Assembly: GCA_019009955.1 (NCBI GenBank) | Contig: CM032228.1 | Location: 255,127,501 to 255,191,500 of the forward strand | From: Riptortus pedestris | Lineage: Eukaryota; Arthropoda; Insecta; Hemiptera; Alydidae | Reading direction: 5' to 3' | DNA length: 64,000 nucleotides | Shown: positions 43,760-55,424 of the stretch, piece by piece | How the letters are laid out: every line of letters begins with the position of its first letter | How positions within the stretch are numbered: position 1 is the stretch's first letter | Made by a program: the position numbers and the translations under genes | Notes under the pieces: generated by a model | Told to the model about the DNA's origin: nothing | Seen by the model: only the letters and a program-made list of their open reading frames with translations | Database searches by the model: none

Positions 43760-45112
43760 ACTCGGTACGTGTATTAGGACTAAAGCCTTCATTATAGCAA
43801 GACATACCAACATTTCTAGGGACGGGCAGGAGTGGGGGTTGTAAGGGAGGCCTGAATAAACAAAAGTTGTTTATTTCGTTATTTAGAGAAAGTTTTGTTA
43901 TACACTCTATCGACGAATACCGAACTTTAAAGGCGTTATACGCTAAGCATTATAATGGGAGTCAACGATTTTATTTGACACAAAAAACACAACCGAACTA
44001 AACCAAACTCGGTATGTGAATTAGCACTAACGCCTTCCTTATAATAAGTCATACTAACATTTCTAGGGACGGGCAGGAGTGGGACTTATAAGGGAGGCCT
44101 GAAATTAAAAATAGCGATATTTCGTTACCTATTGGTTTCTGGGCAAATAAGCGCATAACAAAAGTTATTTATTTTATTGTTTAGAGTACCTTTTGTTATA
44201 TACACTTTCGTTGTATATCTAAGTATAAAAGAGTTATAGGTTAAAAACTACTGCGGAAGTCAACAATTTTATTTGGCACAAAAAACTCAATCGAACTAAA
44301 CCAAACTCGGTATGTAAATTAGCACAAATGCCTTCCTTATAATAAGCCATATAAGATTTCTAGGGATGGGCAGGAGTGGGGGTTATAAGGGAGGCCTGAA
44401 ATTAAATATAGTGATATTTCTTTTCCTATTGGGGTTTCGGCAAATATGCACATAACAAAAGTTGTTTATTTTGTTATTTAGAAAAACTTTTGTTATATAC
44501 ACTATCGTCGTAAACCGAAGTATAAAGGCGTTATACGCTAAAAATTAAGGCGGGAGTCAACAATTTTATTTGGCAACAAAAAGAATCAACCAAACTAAAT
44601 ATAAAAAAACTCGGTACGGTGTATTAGGACTAATGCCTTCAATTATAGCAAGCCATACCAACATTTCTAGGGACGGCAGGAGTGGGGGTTATAAGGGAGG
44701 TCTGAAAATAAAAGCAGTATTTCGTTTTCTATTTGGTTTTCTGCAAATAATAAGGCACATGCCAAAAGTTGTTTTTATTTGTTATTTAGAGAAATATCTC
44801 CTCAACTATTCTTTTTAATATGAAACTACCAGGTACCTCACCGGGAAAAAAATAATTCAAAAGTATGTTAATATTTTGTCCTTAATAATTCAAATCTATG
44901 CATAATGCACAGGGAAACGGGGAAATTATGACAATATGGAAGGACAGTGAAGACTTACATATTAAAAAAAAAAATAAATTTTAGTTTACTAACAAATCCC
45001 ATCCAGAAAAAACGGACGGGTAAATGTCAAAATATTATGCGAAATGTAAAGCCTTGCCAAAAAAATACCCATCACCATTCAGGCTCAAAATTAATTCCTG
45101 AGCGAAGCCGGG
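43760..45112 (+). mobile_element. R1 element, 5'-truncated, decayed 3' end
   Basis: Begins in a unit (ACTCGGTACGTGTATTAGG) and holds four units. The 3' end reads GAGCGAAGCCGGGGTATCC without CTAG. From about 44570 the copy has many single-base insertions relative to other R1 copies. Confidence 0.8.
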
Positions 45113-45136
45113 GTATCCGACTGAGCAGAGAGGGTA

Positions 45137-45143
45137 TATATAT

Positions 45144-45186
<43 letters not shown>
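45137..45186. repeat. (TA)n microsatellite
   Basis: TA tract between two R1-derived segments. Confidence 0.95.
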
Positions 45187-45191
<5 letters not shown>

Positions 45192-46103
45192 CGCCTCCTG
45201 TGCATTAGGCATAGATTTCAGTTATTTGTTTCCATGGTTGAGGTACCTCCTATGTTCAAATTGGAATTAAATTTTTGAGCATATCAATATTTCTACGCGA
45301 ATTACTTTGCTTCAGACAATTGTCCCCGAAAAAGAAAAATGTATTAAATAAAAGTAACTCTAAATACAAAGTACATTTTGTTTATGAGCACGTTTTTCGA
45401 AAAAAAAAAAAAATTTGACAATGAAAATGGGGAGAGCGCGAATTTTTAATTTATCAGGGGGTAGGTGTGGTCGGCGGCACAAAGACGTAGGGGGGTAACG
45501 CGGGCCCGGTGCGCTCTGGAGGCTTTGTTTGACGGGAGGTTGTAGGGTGAATTAGTGGGGGGGGGGAGGGTGGGATATTTAGGATATAGTTATTTTATCA
45601 GGGGGTTGGATAGGGTTAGGAATGTGGTGTAGCCTAGATCTAATTCACGGGCGCGTGTTTGTACCCATTATAAGACCTACAAATTTGATTCAAGCGTTTT
45701 TCAGGAAGTTCACATACCAAGTTTTTTTAATTTCGGTTCAATCGTTTGTGCCCTAACAAAATAGTTGGCTCCACCGCTATTAGTATTTTAGTGTATATCT
45801 CGTTTATACTTTATTAAACGACTTAAAATTGAATATAACAAAAGTTACTCTAAATAACAAAGTAAACTAACTTTTGGTCATGTGCATATAGTGCAAAAAA
45901 ACCCAATAGAAAACGAAAATATATCACTATATTTAATTTTAGGCCTCCCTTACAACCCCCACTCCCTGCCCGCCTTTCCTAGAAATGTTGGTATGGCTTA
46001 TTTATAATGAAGGTGTTAGTGCAAATACACATATGTAAGTTTCGTTTAATTCGGTTGAAGTCTTTTTGTGCCATATAAAATTGTTGAACTCCCCGCTAAT
46101 AGG
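45187..46103 (-). mobile_element. R1 element, interrupted and insertion-rich
   Basis: R1 3'-part text is recognisable (CTGTGCATTAGGCATAGATTTC..), but 45440-45690 is replaced by a G-rich stretch (GGGGGGTAACGCGGGCCCGG) with no counterpart in other copies. Unit text resumes at 45700 and stops at 46103, where an LTR-like insertion begins. Confidence 0.7.
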
Positions 46104-46902
46104 TGTTCAGTCGTCATTTGAATTTCCCGCGCTTTGCCTAGTTCACAAACCCGCCCGCCACACATATGCAGATCACCAAGGCTGTGGCCTACAGCGGAAA
46201 CTACGTTGCAGCTCAAGAAGGCATCGGCTAGTTACAAAGATACAGTTCAGTTGGGTTTTGACGCTCTCAGATGTCGTTTCTACGACCAGTGGGGCTCTGC
46301 TCCCCCCGGGGTCGTTTCTCCGCTACAGTAAAGAGTGTACACCGCTTCATAGATCACCGCTCAGTTGGCCTCTCCAGGGACGGTTCTACCGCCACATGTT
46401 TATAGTCAATCTTTCATCTCCGCACAAGCTACCATCATATACGAATAACCGCAACCAGCTAGAAGACAGACTCTGATAGGGTACACAGGGAATAACAACG
46501 TAAGAAGACTCACTTCAAGGAAAGTATATGTTTCCCGCAGTATCCTATGTACTTCTAATAATGCTAGCATTATCCTCGCAAATTAGTAAATGGAATACTC
46601 AACACAATATATAGGACCGATCGATCAGTCTATTTGTATCTATATTATTTATGGCTTGCCGTCTAAATTATTTTATAAAGTTGAAGTTTCCTTTTGTTTT
46701 TTTCTTGTTCAACCTCTATATCTATAAAGTGTAATTATAGTGTTTGCTTAATCAATTCAATATAGACTTGATTTCTTTGCGGAGAACACAAATAGTGACT
46801 TGTACCATTTCCCCTCATCTTTCCAGAAGAATAGTAAATATTTTAGCGGGGGGTGGGGGGGGGGGCGGGGGTGCCGTGGGGGTGGTGGGGGGGGGGGGGG
46901 TG

Positions 46903-46940
<38 letters not shown>

Positions 46941-47057
46941 GGGTGGGGGGGGGGGGTGGGGGGGGGGGGGGGGGGGGTTGTTCTTGCCTTTAAAAGGCTT
47001 CCCGCCTTTACATTTTGGTGCCGAAACTAGGGACTAAAAAGCTTCCCCGCCCCGACA
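46104..47057 (+). mobile_element. LTR-like insertion (possible solo LTR) with ATAGG duplication
   Basis: The segment begins TGTTCAGTCGTCATTTG and ends ..CCGACA. It has TG..CA ends and is flanked by ATAGG at 46099-46103 and 47058-47062, splitting an R1 unit cleanly. Inside are GC-rich sequence without a sound open frame, a poly-G block, and TTTTGGTGCCGAAACTAGGG near the end (about 47014). That last string resembles the primer-binding region of BEL/Pao-type elements, which would normally lie outside an LTR, so the internal structure is unresolved. Confidence 0.55.
46844..46977. repeat. Poly-G block
   Basis: About 130 bp almost entirely G, with scattered T and C. Glycine-repeat frames over it are not genes. 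Such a block inside an insertion-rich zone may be a sequencing or assembly artefact. Confidence 0.85.
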
Positions 47058-47062
47058 ATAGG

Positions 47063-47580
47063 TTTTAGCGTATATCTCGTTTATAATACGTTATACGAAA
47101 AAGTGTATATAACAAAAGTTACTCTAAATAACAAAATACACTTCCGCAAGGGCGTATATCTCATTTATAAACAAAGCGTATGTAACAGCTGAGGAATGAA
47201 AGAGGGAGTGAGAGAGGTTCTAGATTACAGGAAGGTCTCCCCACCCCTCCCCGACGCTCCAGGTTAAACAACAGAACATGACTAATTCCAACTCTCAATT
47301 CCGCAAACTTTACCTTATATTCACATTCTTTTTTAAACACATTAAAGGAAGAAATTACTTACTTCCGATTAATTAATGTTCCGGTGGGGAGACAGAGAAG
47401 AGGGGGGGGGGGGTAATATACTTGGTAACTTTGCTCCTCATGAAACAGTTACTTGTTTTTAAAATGCTTCATACAATTGAAATGTTCTTGTTTATCGCCA
47501 TAATATATCATCGTCACTCCCGTTCTAACCTTAAAATTTTAATATAGCTTATAATATTTGAAGAATTAATGCTAATTGAC
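47063..47580 (-). mobile_element. R1 continuation with inverted 300-bp module
   Basis: R1 unit text resumes (GGTTTTAGCGTATATCTCG) after the LTR-like insertion. Positions 47168-47490 are the reverse complement of the module at 37920-38300, shortened by about 80 bp in the middle. Confidence 0.75.
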
Positions 47581-47589
47581 ATACCGTTT

Positions 47590-47716
47590 TAGCATATTTC
47601 CCTTAGGAAAAATCAGCTATTGAGGTCGTACTCATGACGCGAGTTTTGAAAAATTTCCTCAAATGTCCATCGATCCTACTCCACGGAGATGACGAAAATG
47701 AGGTCCGTTTCAAAAT

Positions 47717-47769
<53 letters not shown>

Positions 47770-48290
47770 CTATATATATATTTGTCTGTTAACGCTCTAG
47801 CGGTGCCGCAATTTTGTTTAATCGTTACCAAACTTCATATTTAAAGCGTTTTACGTAAAAAGAGAGATCAAGTTCGTTAAATAGCTGAAATCGGACCATG
47901 GGAGGGGGGGTTTTAGAGGGGGGGATTTTTTGAAAATTCAAAATATCTCCGTTATCTTTTACGTCCCGATCGTATAAAATATTTTATAGAAATCAATCTT
48001 ATTGCAAATTAAATTTACTATAAATATTGTTCTATACATTATTATTCTCTATCTTGAATATTAACTGAAGATATTTGCATTTGTATTCTGCATGTGGCTG
48101 CGGCAGCAGTGGCTAGTTCGGACTTTCCGCCGTGGAGCTTCTGCGGCAGTTTTTTGTAATTACTCCACCTCTCGTGAATAGGTTTAGAGGTTACTTACTA
48201 CTACAGTTGTTATTAGGCAATGTTCTCTATTGTAAAACTTCACGTGGGGAAATCAGCTTAGTTGTTACGCAGCCCCTGCGTGACGGACTT
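47590..48290 (+). mobile_element. R2 element, complete, insertion-rich
   Basis: AGCATATTTCCCTTAGG to GCAGCCCCTGCGTGACGGACTT, with (TA)n at about 47718-47779 and CGCTCTAGCGGTGCCGC. There are extra bases at many positions compared with 10537-11290, and an internal deletion near 48190. Confidence 0.83.
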
Positions 48291-48686
48291 TTTTTTTTAA
48301 GTTTGGTTAATCGTTAGCACCCAATGAAATAGTTGACTCCCGCTTTTGTTTATAGTGTATGGTAATATCTCGTTTATACTTTGTTTAAAAGACAAAAATG
48401 AATATGACTAAAAGTTTACTCTAAATAAAACAAAATAAAAACCACTTTTGATATGTTCGATTATTTGCCCAAAGACGAATAGAAAACGAAATACCGCTAT
48501 CTGAGCTAGTAGTATATATATAAGCCATACCAAAACATTTCTAGAACGGGCAGGAGTGGGTTGTAAGGAGGCCTAAAATGTAAATATAGTGATATTTCGT
48601 GTTTTCTATTGGGTTTTTGCAAATATGCACATGACAAAAGTTGTTTTACTTTGTTTATTTAGATAACTTTTATTATATTCAATTTT
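48291..48686. mobile_element. R1 fragments in both orientations
   Basis: 48298-48500 is minus-strand unit text (GACTCCCGCTTTTGTTTATAG). CTGAGCTAG at about 48501-48509 is an isolated R1 3' tip. 48521-48680 is plus-strand unit text (AAGCCATACCAAAACATTTC). Confidence 0.7.
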
Positions 48687-49484
48687 AGCTGATTTCCCTT
48701 AATGGAAATCAACTATTGAGGTTGTAGATACTCATGACGGAATTTTTCGACATTTTTCTTTCAAATGTCCACTCGATCCTTCCTAGTAGATGGACGAAAA
48801 TGAGGTCCGTTCAAAACTGTAATATATATATATATTATATATATATATATATATATTATATAATTTATATATATACTTATAAGTATATTATAGATATATA
48901 TATTTGTCGGTTGCCGCTCTAAGCGGTCGCAATTTGTGGTTTGATCCTTACCAAACTTCATAGTATTTAAGCGTTTTATGTAAAAAGAAAGATCATGTTC
49001 GTTAACGGCTGAAATCTGACCAGTTGGATGAGGGGGGTTTAGAGGGGAGGATTTTAGAAAATTCGAAATATCTCCGTTACTATACGTCGATCGAGTACAA
49101 AAATTGTACATAACCAATTCTTATTGCAAATTAAATTTACTATAATTATTGTTATAACATTTATTCTGTATTCTTGATAATATTAACCGAGATATTTGCA
49201 TTTGTATTCTGCGTGGTCCACCAGTAGGCTATGTTCGGAGGTTCCGCCGAGAGCTCTGGCGGCCGTTTCTATAAACTAATCAGTCCCTCGTGAATAGGTT
49301 TAGAGTTAGGTTAACTGTTTTTTGGGCTAGAAAACTACTGGGTTTATTACGCCCCTAAGAATAATGTTTTTTAGGTTTAGAGGTTTCTTACTACTACAGT
49401 TGCTTATTAGGCAGATTTCTCTATTGTAAAAATCCTTCACGTGGGAAATCTGCTTAGTTTACGCAGCCCCTGCGTGACGGACTT
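48687..49484 (+). mobile_element. R2 element, complete, insertion-rich
   Basis: AGCTGATTTCCCTTAATGG at the left, an irregular TA tract at about 48822-48903, and body type a (GAGAGCTCTGGCGGCCG). At the right are GGGAAATCTGCTTAG, the hairpin ACGCAGCCCCTGCGT and GACGGACTT. It is about 800 bp because of many small insertions. Confidence 0.85.
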
Positions 49485-49526
49485 TTTGTCGTTTAATAAA
49501 AGTATAAAACATAACATACATTACAT

Positions 49527-50287
49527 ATATACAGTTTTGAATGGGCCTCATTTCGTCATCTACTACAGGGGTCTGCCAAACTACAGCCCGAGGGCCAACA
49601 TCCGGCCCCCGGAGAGCTAGAATACTTGAGAACTCCTTTTAGAGACATCTTTTTTATAGCAAATTATAATTATTATTTACTGAATAATTCTAAATTTTAA
49701 TGTTGAATAATTATTAATATGACATCTACATGGATATATTCATGGGCTAACTACTCATAACATTGTTGTAGGCTTATTGTTATTGTTTTTTTGGGTGATA
49801 AGTTGGATACAGAAACACAGAATTGTAATGAGAGTAAAAAAGACATGTATAATATGCAAAAATTTAACTTCAGTATATAATAACTAACAAGTTATGAAAT
49901 GGAATCTAACTACTACAGGTAGTACCTATTTACCGCTTGTGTCCACCAGATGTCGTGTCACGTTTCTCCTCATGGCTCGAGTACTCTACGACTAATCTAG
50001 AAATTTACAGCATAATGACAGGAAAAATTAATAATACATACTTTTCTGGACTTTTTTTTTTCAATCCAGTGGACTATTTCACTTTATTACCACCGGCAAC
50101 AATGAGAAATAAGGTTTTTTGGCCCTCGGAACTTAACTGAGTAATCATATGGCCCTAAGGCAAGAAAGTTTGGAGGACCCCTCATCTACTAGGTAGCGGG
50201 GGAGGGGGGGGGATTGATGGACATTTGAAGAAAAATTTCGAAAATTCCGTCATGATTACGACTACAATAGCTGATTTCCCTTAAGGG
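49527..50287 (-). mobile_element. R2 left half split by a hAT-like insertion
   Basis: TTTTGAATGGGCCTCATTTCGTCATCTACTA (49535-49565, quoted as two parts: TTTTGAATGGGCC and GTCATCTACTA) continues after the insertion as ATCTACTAGGTAGC.., GATTGATGGACATTTGAAG.., CTGATTTCCCTTAAGGG. The two parts join at the duplicated ATCTACTA. Confidence 0.85.
49566..50183. mobile_element. Non-autonomous hAT-like element with 8-bp TSD
   Basis: 618 bp with inverted ends CAGGGGTCTGCCAAACTAC and (reverse complement of right end) GAGGGGTCCTCCAAACTTTC. It is flanked by ATCTACTA at 49558-49565 and 50184-50191. An 8-bp target duplication and CAGGGGT-type ends are diagnostic of hAT. The left region GCCCGAGGGCCAACATCCGG also resembles hAT-derived repeats of other animals. 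No transposase is encoded; the 67-codon frame at 49937-50140 is not recognised. Confidence 0.9.
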
Positions 50288-50289
50288 AT

Positions 50290-50322
50290 GTATTCCCGGG
50301 CGAAGCCGGGTAAGTTAGCTAA
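50290..50322 (+). mobile_element. R1 3' tip fragment
   Basis: TATTCCCGGGCGAAGCCGGG then TAAGTTAGCTAAAA: hairpin present, CTAG mutated. Confidence 0.7.
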
Positions 50323-50340
50323 AATATATATATATATATA

Positions 50341-51744
50341 AAATTTTGTAACCTCTGTCTGTACAATTGATTTTTTCGCGAAATTTCACGTTCACGATAC
50401 TTTTCGTTTCACATGTCCATAGACCACACCATAACTGCATTTTGTTTTCGTCGTTTCTTGTTTGTTTGGTGTGGTTTGTTTTTCTGTTTTGTTACCTTTT
50501 CAACGCATAAACGGCTGAGACCGAATTTTTATGAAAACTTGGTATCGTATATTACAACTAACCCAACTTTAGACTTTAGGCTTTATTAATATCCTCTGTG
50601 CAGGAGTGGGGGTTATAGAGGGGGAGGGGTTGAAATTATAATAGCGGATATTTCGGTTCCTATTGCTTTGTTTTTCAGCAAATATGCCCAGAATCATAAA
50701 GTAAGTTTTTTGTTTTTAGGAGTAACTTTTGTTATAAACCACTTTATTTGTTTTGCCGTATACCAAGTATTAAATGAGTTTATACGGCTTCAACAACTAA
50801 TAGCGGAAAGTACAATTGTACTTGGCACAAAAAGAACTCAACGCAACTAAACGAAACTCGGTATGGCTATTATATTAACGACTTCCTCATAAAAAGCCCA
50901 TACAACATTTCTAGGGAAGCAGAAGTGGGGTTTAAGGGAGGCCTGAAATTAAAAATAGCGATATTTCGTTTTACTTGATTGCTTTTTTCAGCAAATATGC
51001 ACAAGTAACAAAAGTTGTTTATTTTTGTTATTTAGAGTAACTTGTTGTTATATTGATAAACACTATCGTCGTCTACCGAAAGTATAAAGTCGTTATACGC
51101 TAAAAAATTATAGCGGGGAACAACCAATTTTATTTGGCACAAAAGACTCAACCGAACTAAACCAAACTCGGTATGTGAATATGTACTAACGCCTTCCTCA
51201 TAAAGTAAGCCATACTAACCTTTCTAGGGACAGGCAGGAAAGTGGGGGTTATAAGAGAGGTCTGAAATAAAAATAGGCGTAAATATTCGTTACTTATTCC
51301 TATTGGGGTTACGCAATTATATGTAACATAACAAAAGTTGATTATTTTCTTATTTAGAGGAAAAATTTTGTTTATATTACCACATATCGTCGTATACCGA
51401 AGTATAAAGCGTTATACGCTAAAAATTATAGCGGAGACCAACAATTTTTTTATTTGGCACAAATGACTCAACTGAACTAAATAAAACACTCGGGTATTGT
51501 TATTAGCACTAACGCCTTCCTTATAACAAGCCATACCAACATTTCTAGAACGGCAAGTGTGGGGTTATAAAGGAAGCCTGAACTGGTTGGGGTACATTTT
51601 TTTTTTATTAAGTTTACGAGATCCACAGAAATCACGGTATGCCCTAAACACTGGTTTTATTGTGTAATAACCTGGCCAATAAAAATACCATCTCCATTCA
51701 GCCTCAAAATCCATTCCCCGGGCTGTAGCCGGGTACTGAGCTAG
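50341..51744 (+). mobile_element. R1 element, complete, insertion-rich
   Basis: Start AAATTTTGTAACCTCTGTCTG, four units, end CCCGGGCTGTAGCCGGG, CTAG at 51741-51744. Numerous extra bases (for example CACGTTCACGATAC where other copies read CACGATAAC). Confidence 0.84.
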
Positions 51745-51807
51745 TAATATAATATAGATATATATAGATATATAATATATTGATATATATATACTATCAT
51801 ATATGTA

Positions 51808-53105
51808 TATAAAATTGTACCTCTGTCTGTACATACTGATATGTTTTTTTAGCAGCGAAATTTCACGATCAAAACTTTTCGTTTCACTTGTGCATAGACT
51901 CCTACCAGCATCTTTCGTGTTATGTTTCTTTGTGAATGTTTGTTTGTTGTTTGTATGTTTGTGGTTTGTTTGTATTGTTTGGTAAAGGTTTTGTTTGGTA
52001 GTGCCTTGTTTGTTACCATCTTTTCACGCACAAACGGCTGAACCGTACCAGGGTATCTGAAAGAAAACTTGGTATATGTATATATATACTACTAACCCAA
52101 CTTTAGACTTTAAGCTATATTTAATTTTCTATCTGAGATGAACCAAGGAGTGATGGGGGTCTATAATTTGACGCCAGAAAATAAAATATCGATAACTTAG
52201 TTCGTTTCCATTGTCATTTTTCGTCAAATATGACATAACAAAAGTTGTTTATTCGTGTTGTTATTTAGAGTTGTGTTTGTTATATACACGGTTGTTGTCG
52301 AGTATAAACCGAAGTTTGTAATGCGTTATACGCTAAAAAATTATAGCGTTTGGAGTCAACAATATTATTTGCCACCAACAAACCTCTACCGGAACATAAA
52401 ATAAAACTCCGGTATGTGATTACTACTACCCAATTGAGGCCTTCCATTATAGATAACCCATACCAACATTTTCTATGGACCGGCCAGAGTGGGGGTTATA
52501 AAGGGAAGCCTGAAATCAAAAATAGCGGATATTTTGTTTCCTATTGGTTTTTCCGCAAAATATAAACATAACAAAAGTTGTCTATTTTGTTATTTGGAGT
52601 AACTTTTGTTTATATACACTTTTGTCGTATACCGAAGTAAAAATGAGTTATACGTTATAAAATCTTTAGCGGGCCACTATCGCTGAAATAGAACCGAACT
52701 GTAACCATAAGGAAACCGTATGTCAATTAGCAGTAATTCCTTCCATGAATATAATATATTAAAAATTTTTAGTTCGAACGGGCCAGTGAGGGGGTTATAA
52801 GGGAGGCCTGTAATATAAGTATAGGGTTTCACCATTTTAATCATACAATAGTATAGATGAGTATAACTATATATATAATATCGAAGTTATACTGTGAAGC
52901 TTTAGCGGGCACTATCGAAGAAATCAATCGGTTATTATTAGCAAATGTCCACGGGAAATACGGGTATCAATCCGAAACACTGGTTCCGTACGGGAAGGGT
53001 AAAGTTCTGGAAATAGATTGTGCAATGTAAAAAGCCTGCATAAATAATACCATCACCATTCAGCCTCAAATGAATCTCCCGGGCGAAGCCGGGTATCTGA
53101 GCTAA
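51808..53105 (+). mobile_element. R1 element, complete, insertion-rich
   Basis: Start AAAATTGTACCTCTGTCTGTAC, end CCCGGGCGAAGCCGGG, TATCTGAG, CTAA. It is one of the most insertion-laden copies in the window (52080-52460). Confidence 0.83.
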
Positions 53106-53175
53106 TGTATATATATACAAAAGCTCTTGCTGTTAACCACCATTCAGCTCAAATGTGATGGCCGTATCTGAGTCT

Positions 53176-55406
53176 AGTATTTTTGTCACGAAATTGTTCA
53201 CCGAAATCAAACTTTTCGTTTCACATGGTCATAGACACCAAAACTGCATTTTGTTTTCCTTTCGAGTCTGTTTGTTGTTTGTTTTTTTGTTTGTTTGTTT
53301 ATTTATTTGTTTGTTTGTTTGTTACCTTTTCACGCATAAACGGCTGAACCGAATTTTATGAAACTTGGCATGTATATTTACTACTTAAGCCCACTTTAGA
53401 CTTTTAGTCTATATTAATATTCTCTAAGACGAACAGGATTGTGGGGTTAAAAAGGAAGGCCTGAAATTAAAAATAGAGCTATATTTCGTTTCCTATTGCT
53501 TTTTTCTGGTCAAATATGCGACATAACAAAAGTTGTTTAATTTTGTAATTTAGAGTAACCTTTTGTTATATACACTTTTTTCGTAATACTGAATTATAAA
53601 ACGAGATAGACGCAAAAACCAATAACTAATGTGAACAATTTTATTTGAGACAAAGAACCCATCCCGAAATGAATAAAACTCGGTATGTGTAATTAGCACT
53701 AACGCTTTCATTATAATAAGCCCATACTAACATTTCTAGGGACGCAGGAAGGTGGGGTTGTAAGGAGGCCTGAATTTAAAATCGCGGTATTTACGTTTTC
53801 TATTCGTTTGTCGGCAAATATGAACCTAACAAAAGTGTTTATTTTTATTATTTAGAGTAACTTTTGTAATATCATTTTTGAACTTTTAAGAAGTAATATA
53901 AACGAGATATTATAACTATAAACTAAAGCGGAAGTCAACTATTTTATTGGGGGCTAACGATTGAGCGACAACTTAACATAACTCTGTATGTTCAACTAGC
54001 ATTAATTCTCGCCATGATTATAAGCAATATTAAAATTTTTTAGGTTCGAACGGGTTAGTGGGAGTTATAAGGGAGGACCCCCTGACCTGAAGTAATAATT
54101 CACGATATTCATTTTCTATTTGTTTTTCAGCAAAGGTGCAAAACATAACAAAAGTTGTTTACTTTGTTATTTAGAGCAACTTTTGTTTCATTCACTTTAT
54201 GTCGTAAAATGAAGTAAATACGGATATAAAGCTAAAATCTATAGCGGGAGTCGATGTTTTTATTAAGTACTTTATCTAAGCGTTTTTAATATAGGCATAT
54301 TATGACAAATGATGTTATGTTTTTAGAGCCTTATCTATTTCGGATTTATTTAGTACTAAGTAATGGATGCCGGGATTAGTGAGATTATAAACCACCCCCC
54401 CCTCACCCTTCGCCTCATTTATTATATTTCCCTATGAAAATAAACAGTTGTCTTAGGTTATTTCCAATAGAAAATTTAAACTATAAGAGCATTTCCATTA
54501 TTTAATTTGTATAATGTATTATTTAAAAAAAAATCCGTTCTGTAATTTTCCCCAAGGAGTGATAGAGGAAGTAATAGGGAATCAAACTCTTTGGATTTTT
54601 GGTCATATTACTATCTTATTTCCTACATCTTCATGTTATTGAAACAAAATATGTTACTAATCATAGGACAATTAAACGTTAATGTCATTAGGACAAAAGT
54701 CAAAATGCTCTTTAAACTTGATATGATTGTTTAAAGTATTACGTAGGTTGCAGGACGGCTACGATCTCACTTCCCCCTCGACCCCCTAGCTTTTTTGAAT
54801 ATAATTGAAATTATGTTTTTAGTTTAACACTATTATTTAATTCCATTCAGTAGATAAATTATTACAATAATAATATTTTGAAATTAATAAATTTAAAGGA
54901 GAAGAGTGTTGATAGTTCTAATGCGAGAGCGGAAATATAGACGGAGGCTAATAGAGTTAATTGAGTTTACTAATTTCCTGTGAAATCCTGGGCATTACAG
55001 AAGTGATCTTACCACTGAGATCTAACATTATTAGAATATAACCTTACGTGCTAGACTATGCTTAAACTATATCTGCTCGATTGGTTTTTGACAGGAAATA
55101 AGTTTCATTATAGAGGATATTTAATTGTAATAAATACTATCCATGATTATGGTTTGGAAGTATTCAAAAAAGGTGAGTTAAAAAAGTGGCAAGGGATAGA
55201 AAGGATTTAACAAAAACATTTTATTTATTATTCTTCAAATATAAAATTTCTCATTTATAAGTAGCCAGCCTGCCTGACCCTCACAACAAAACAATGCGCG
55301 CCGACGGGATAGTGTAGTTGTAAACATTGAAGCCTTGCCCAAAAAAATACTAGCATCAGTCAGCCTTAAATGAATTTCCCGAGCGAAGCCGGTATACCTT
55401 AGCTAG
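53176..55406 (+). mobile_element. R1 element, long type, 5' edge lost
   Basis: It starts inside the leader (TTTTTGTCACGAAATTGTTC) and has units with repeated loop motifs. It then carries the same long module as 5946-7887 (54290-55400) and ends CCCGAGCGAAGCCGG, 8-9 nt, CTAG (55403-55406). The module carries an extra segment of about 70 bp near 54525-54600 absent from 7000-7370. Confidence 0.83.
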
Positions 55407-55424
55407 TATATATATAATAGATAT

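Noticed and set aside
46744..47037. Glycine-rich 97-codon frame
   Set aside because: Produced by the poly-G block; not a gene.
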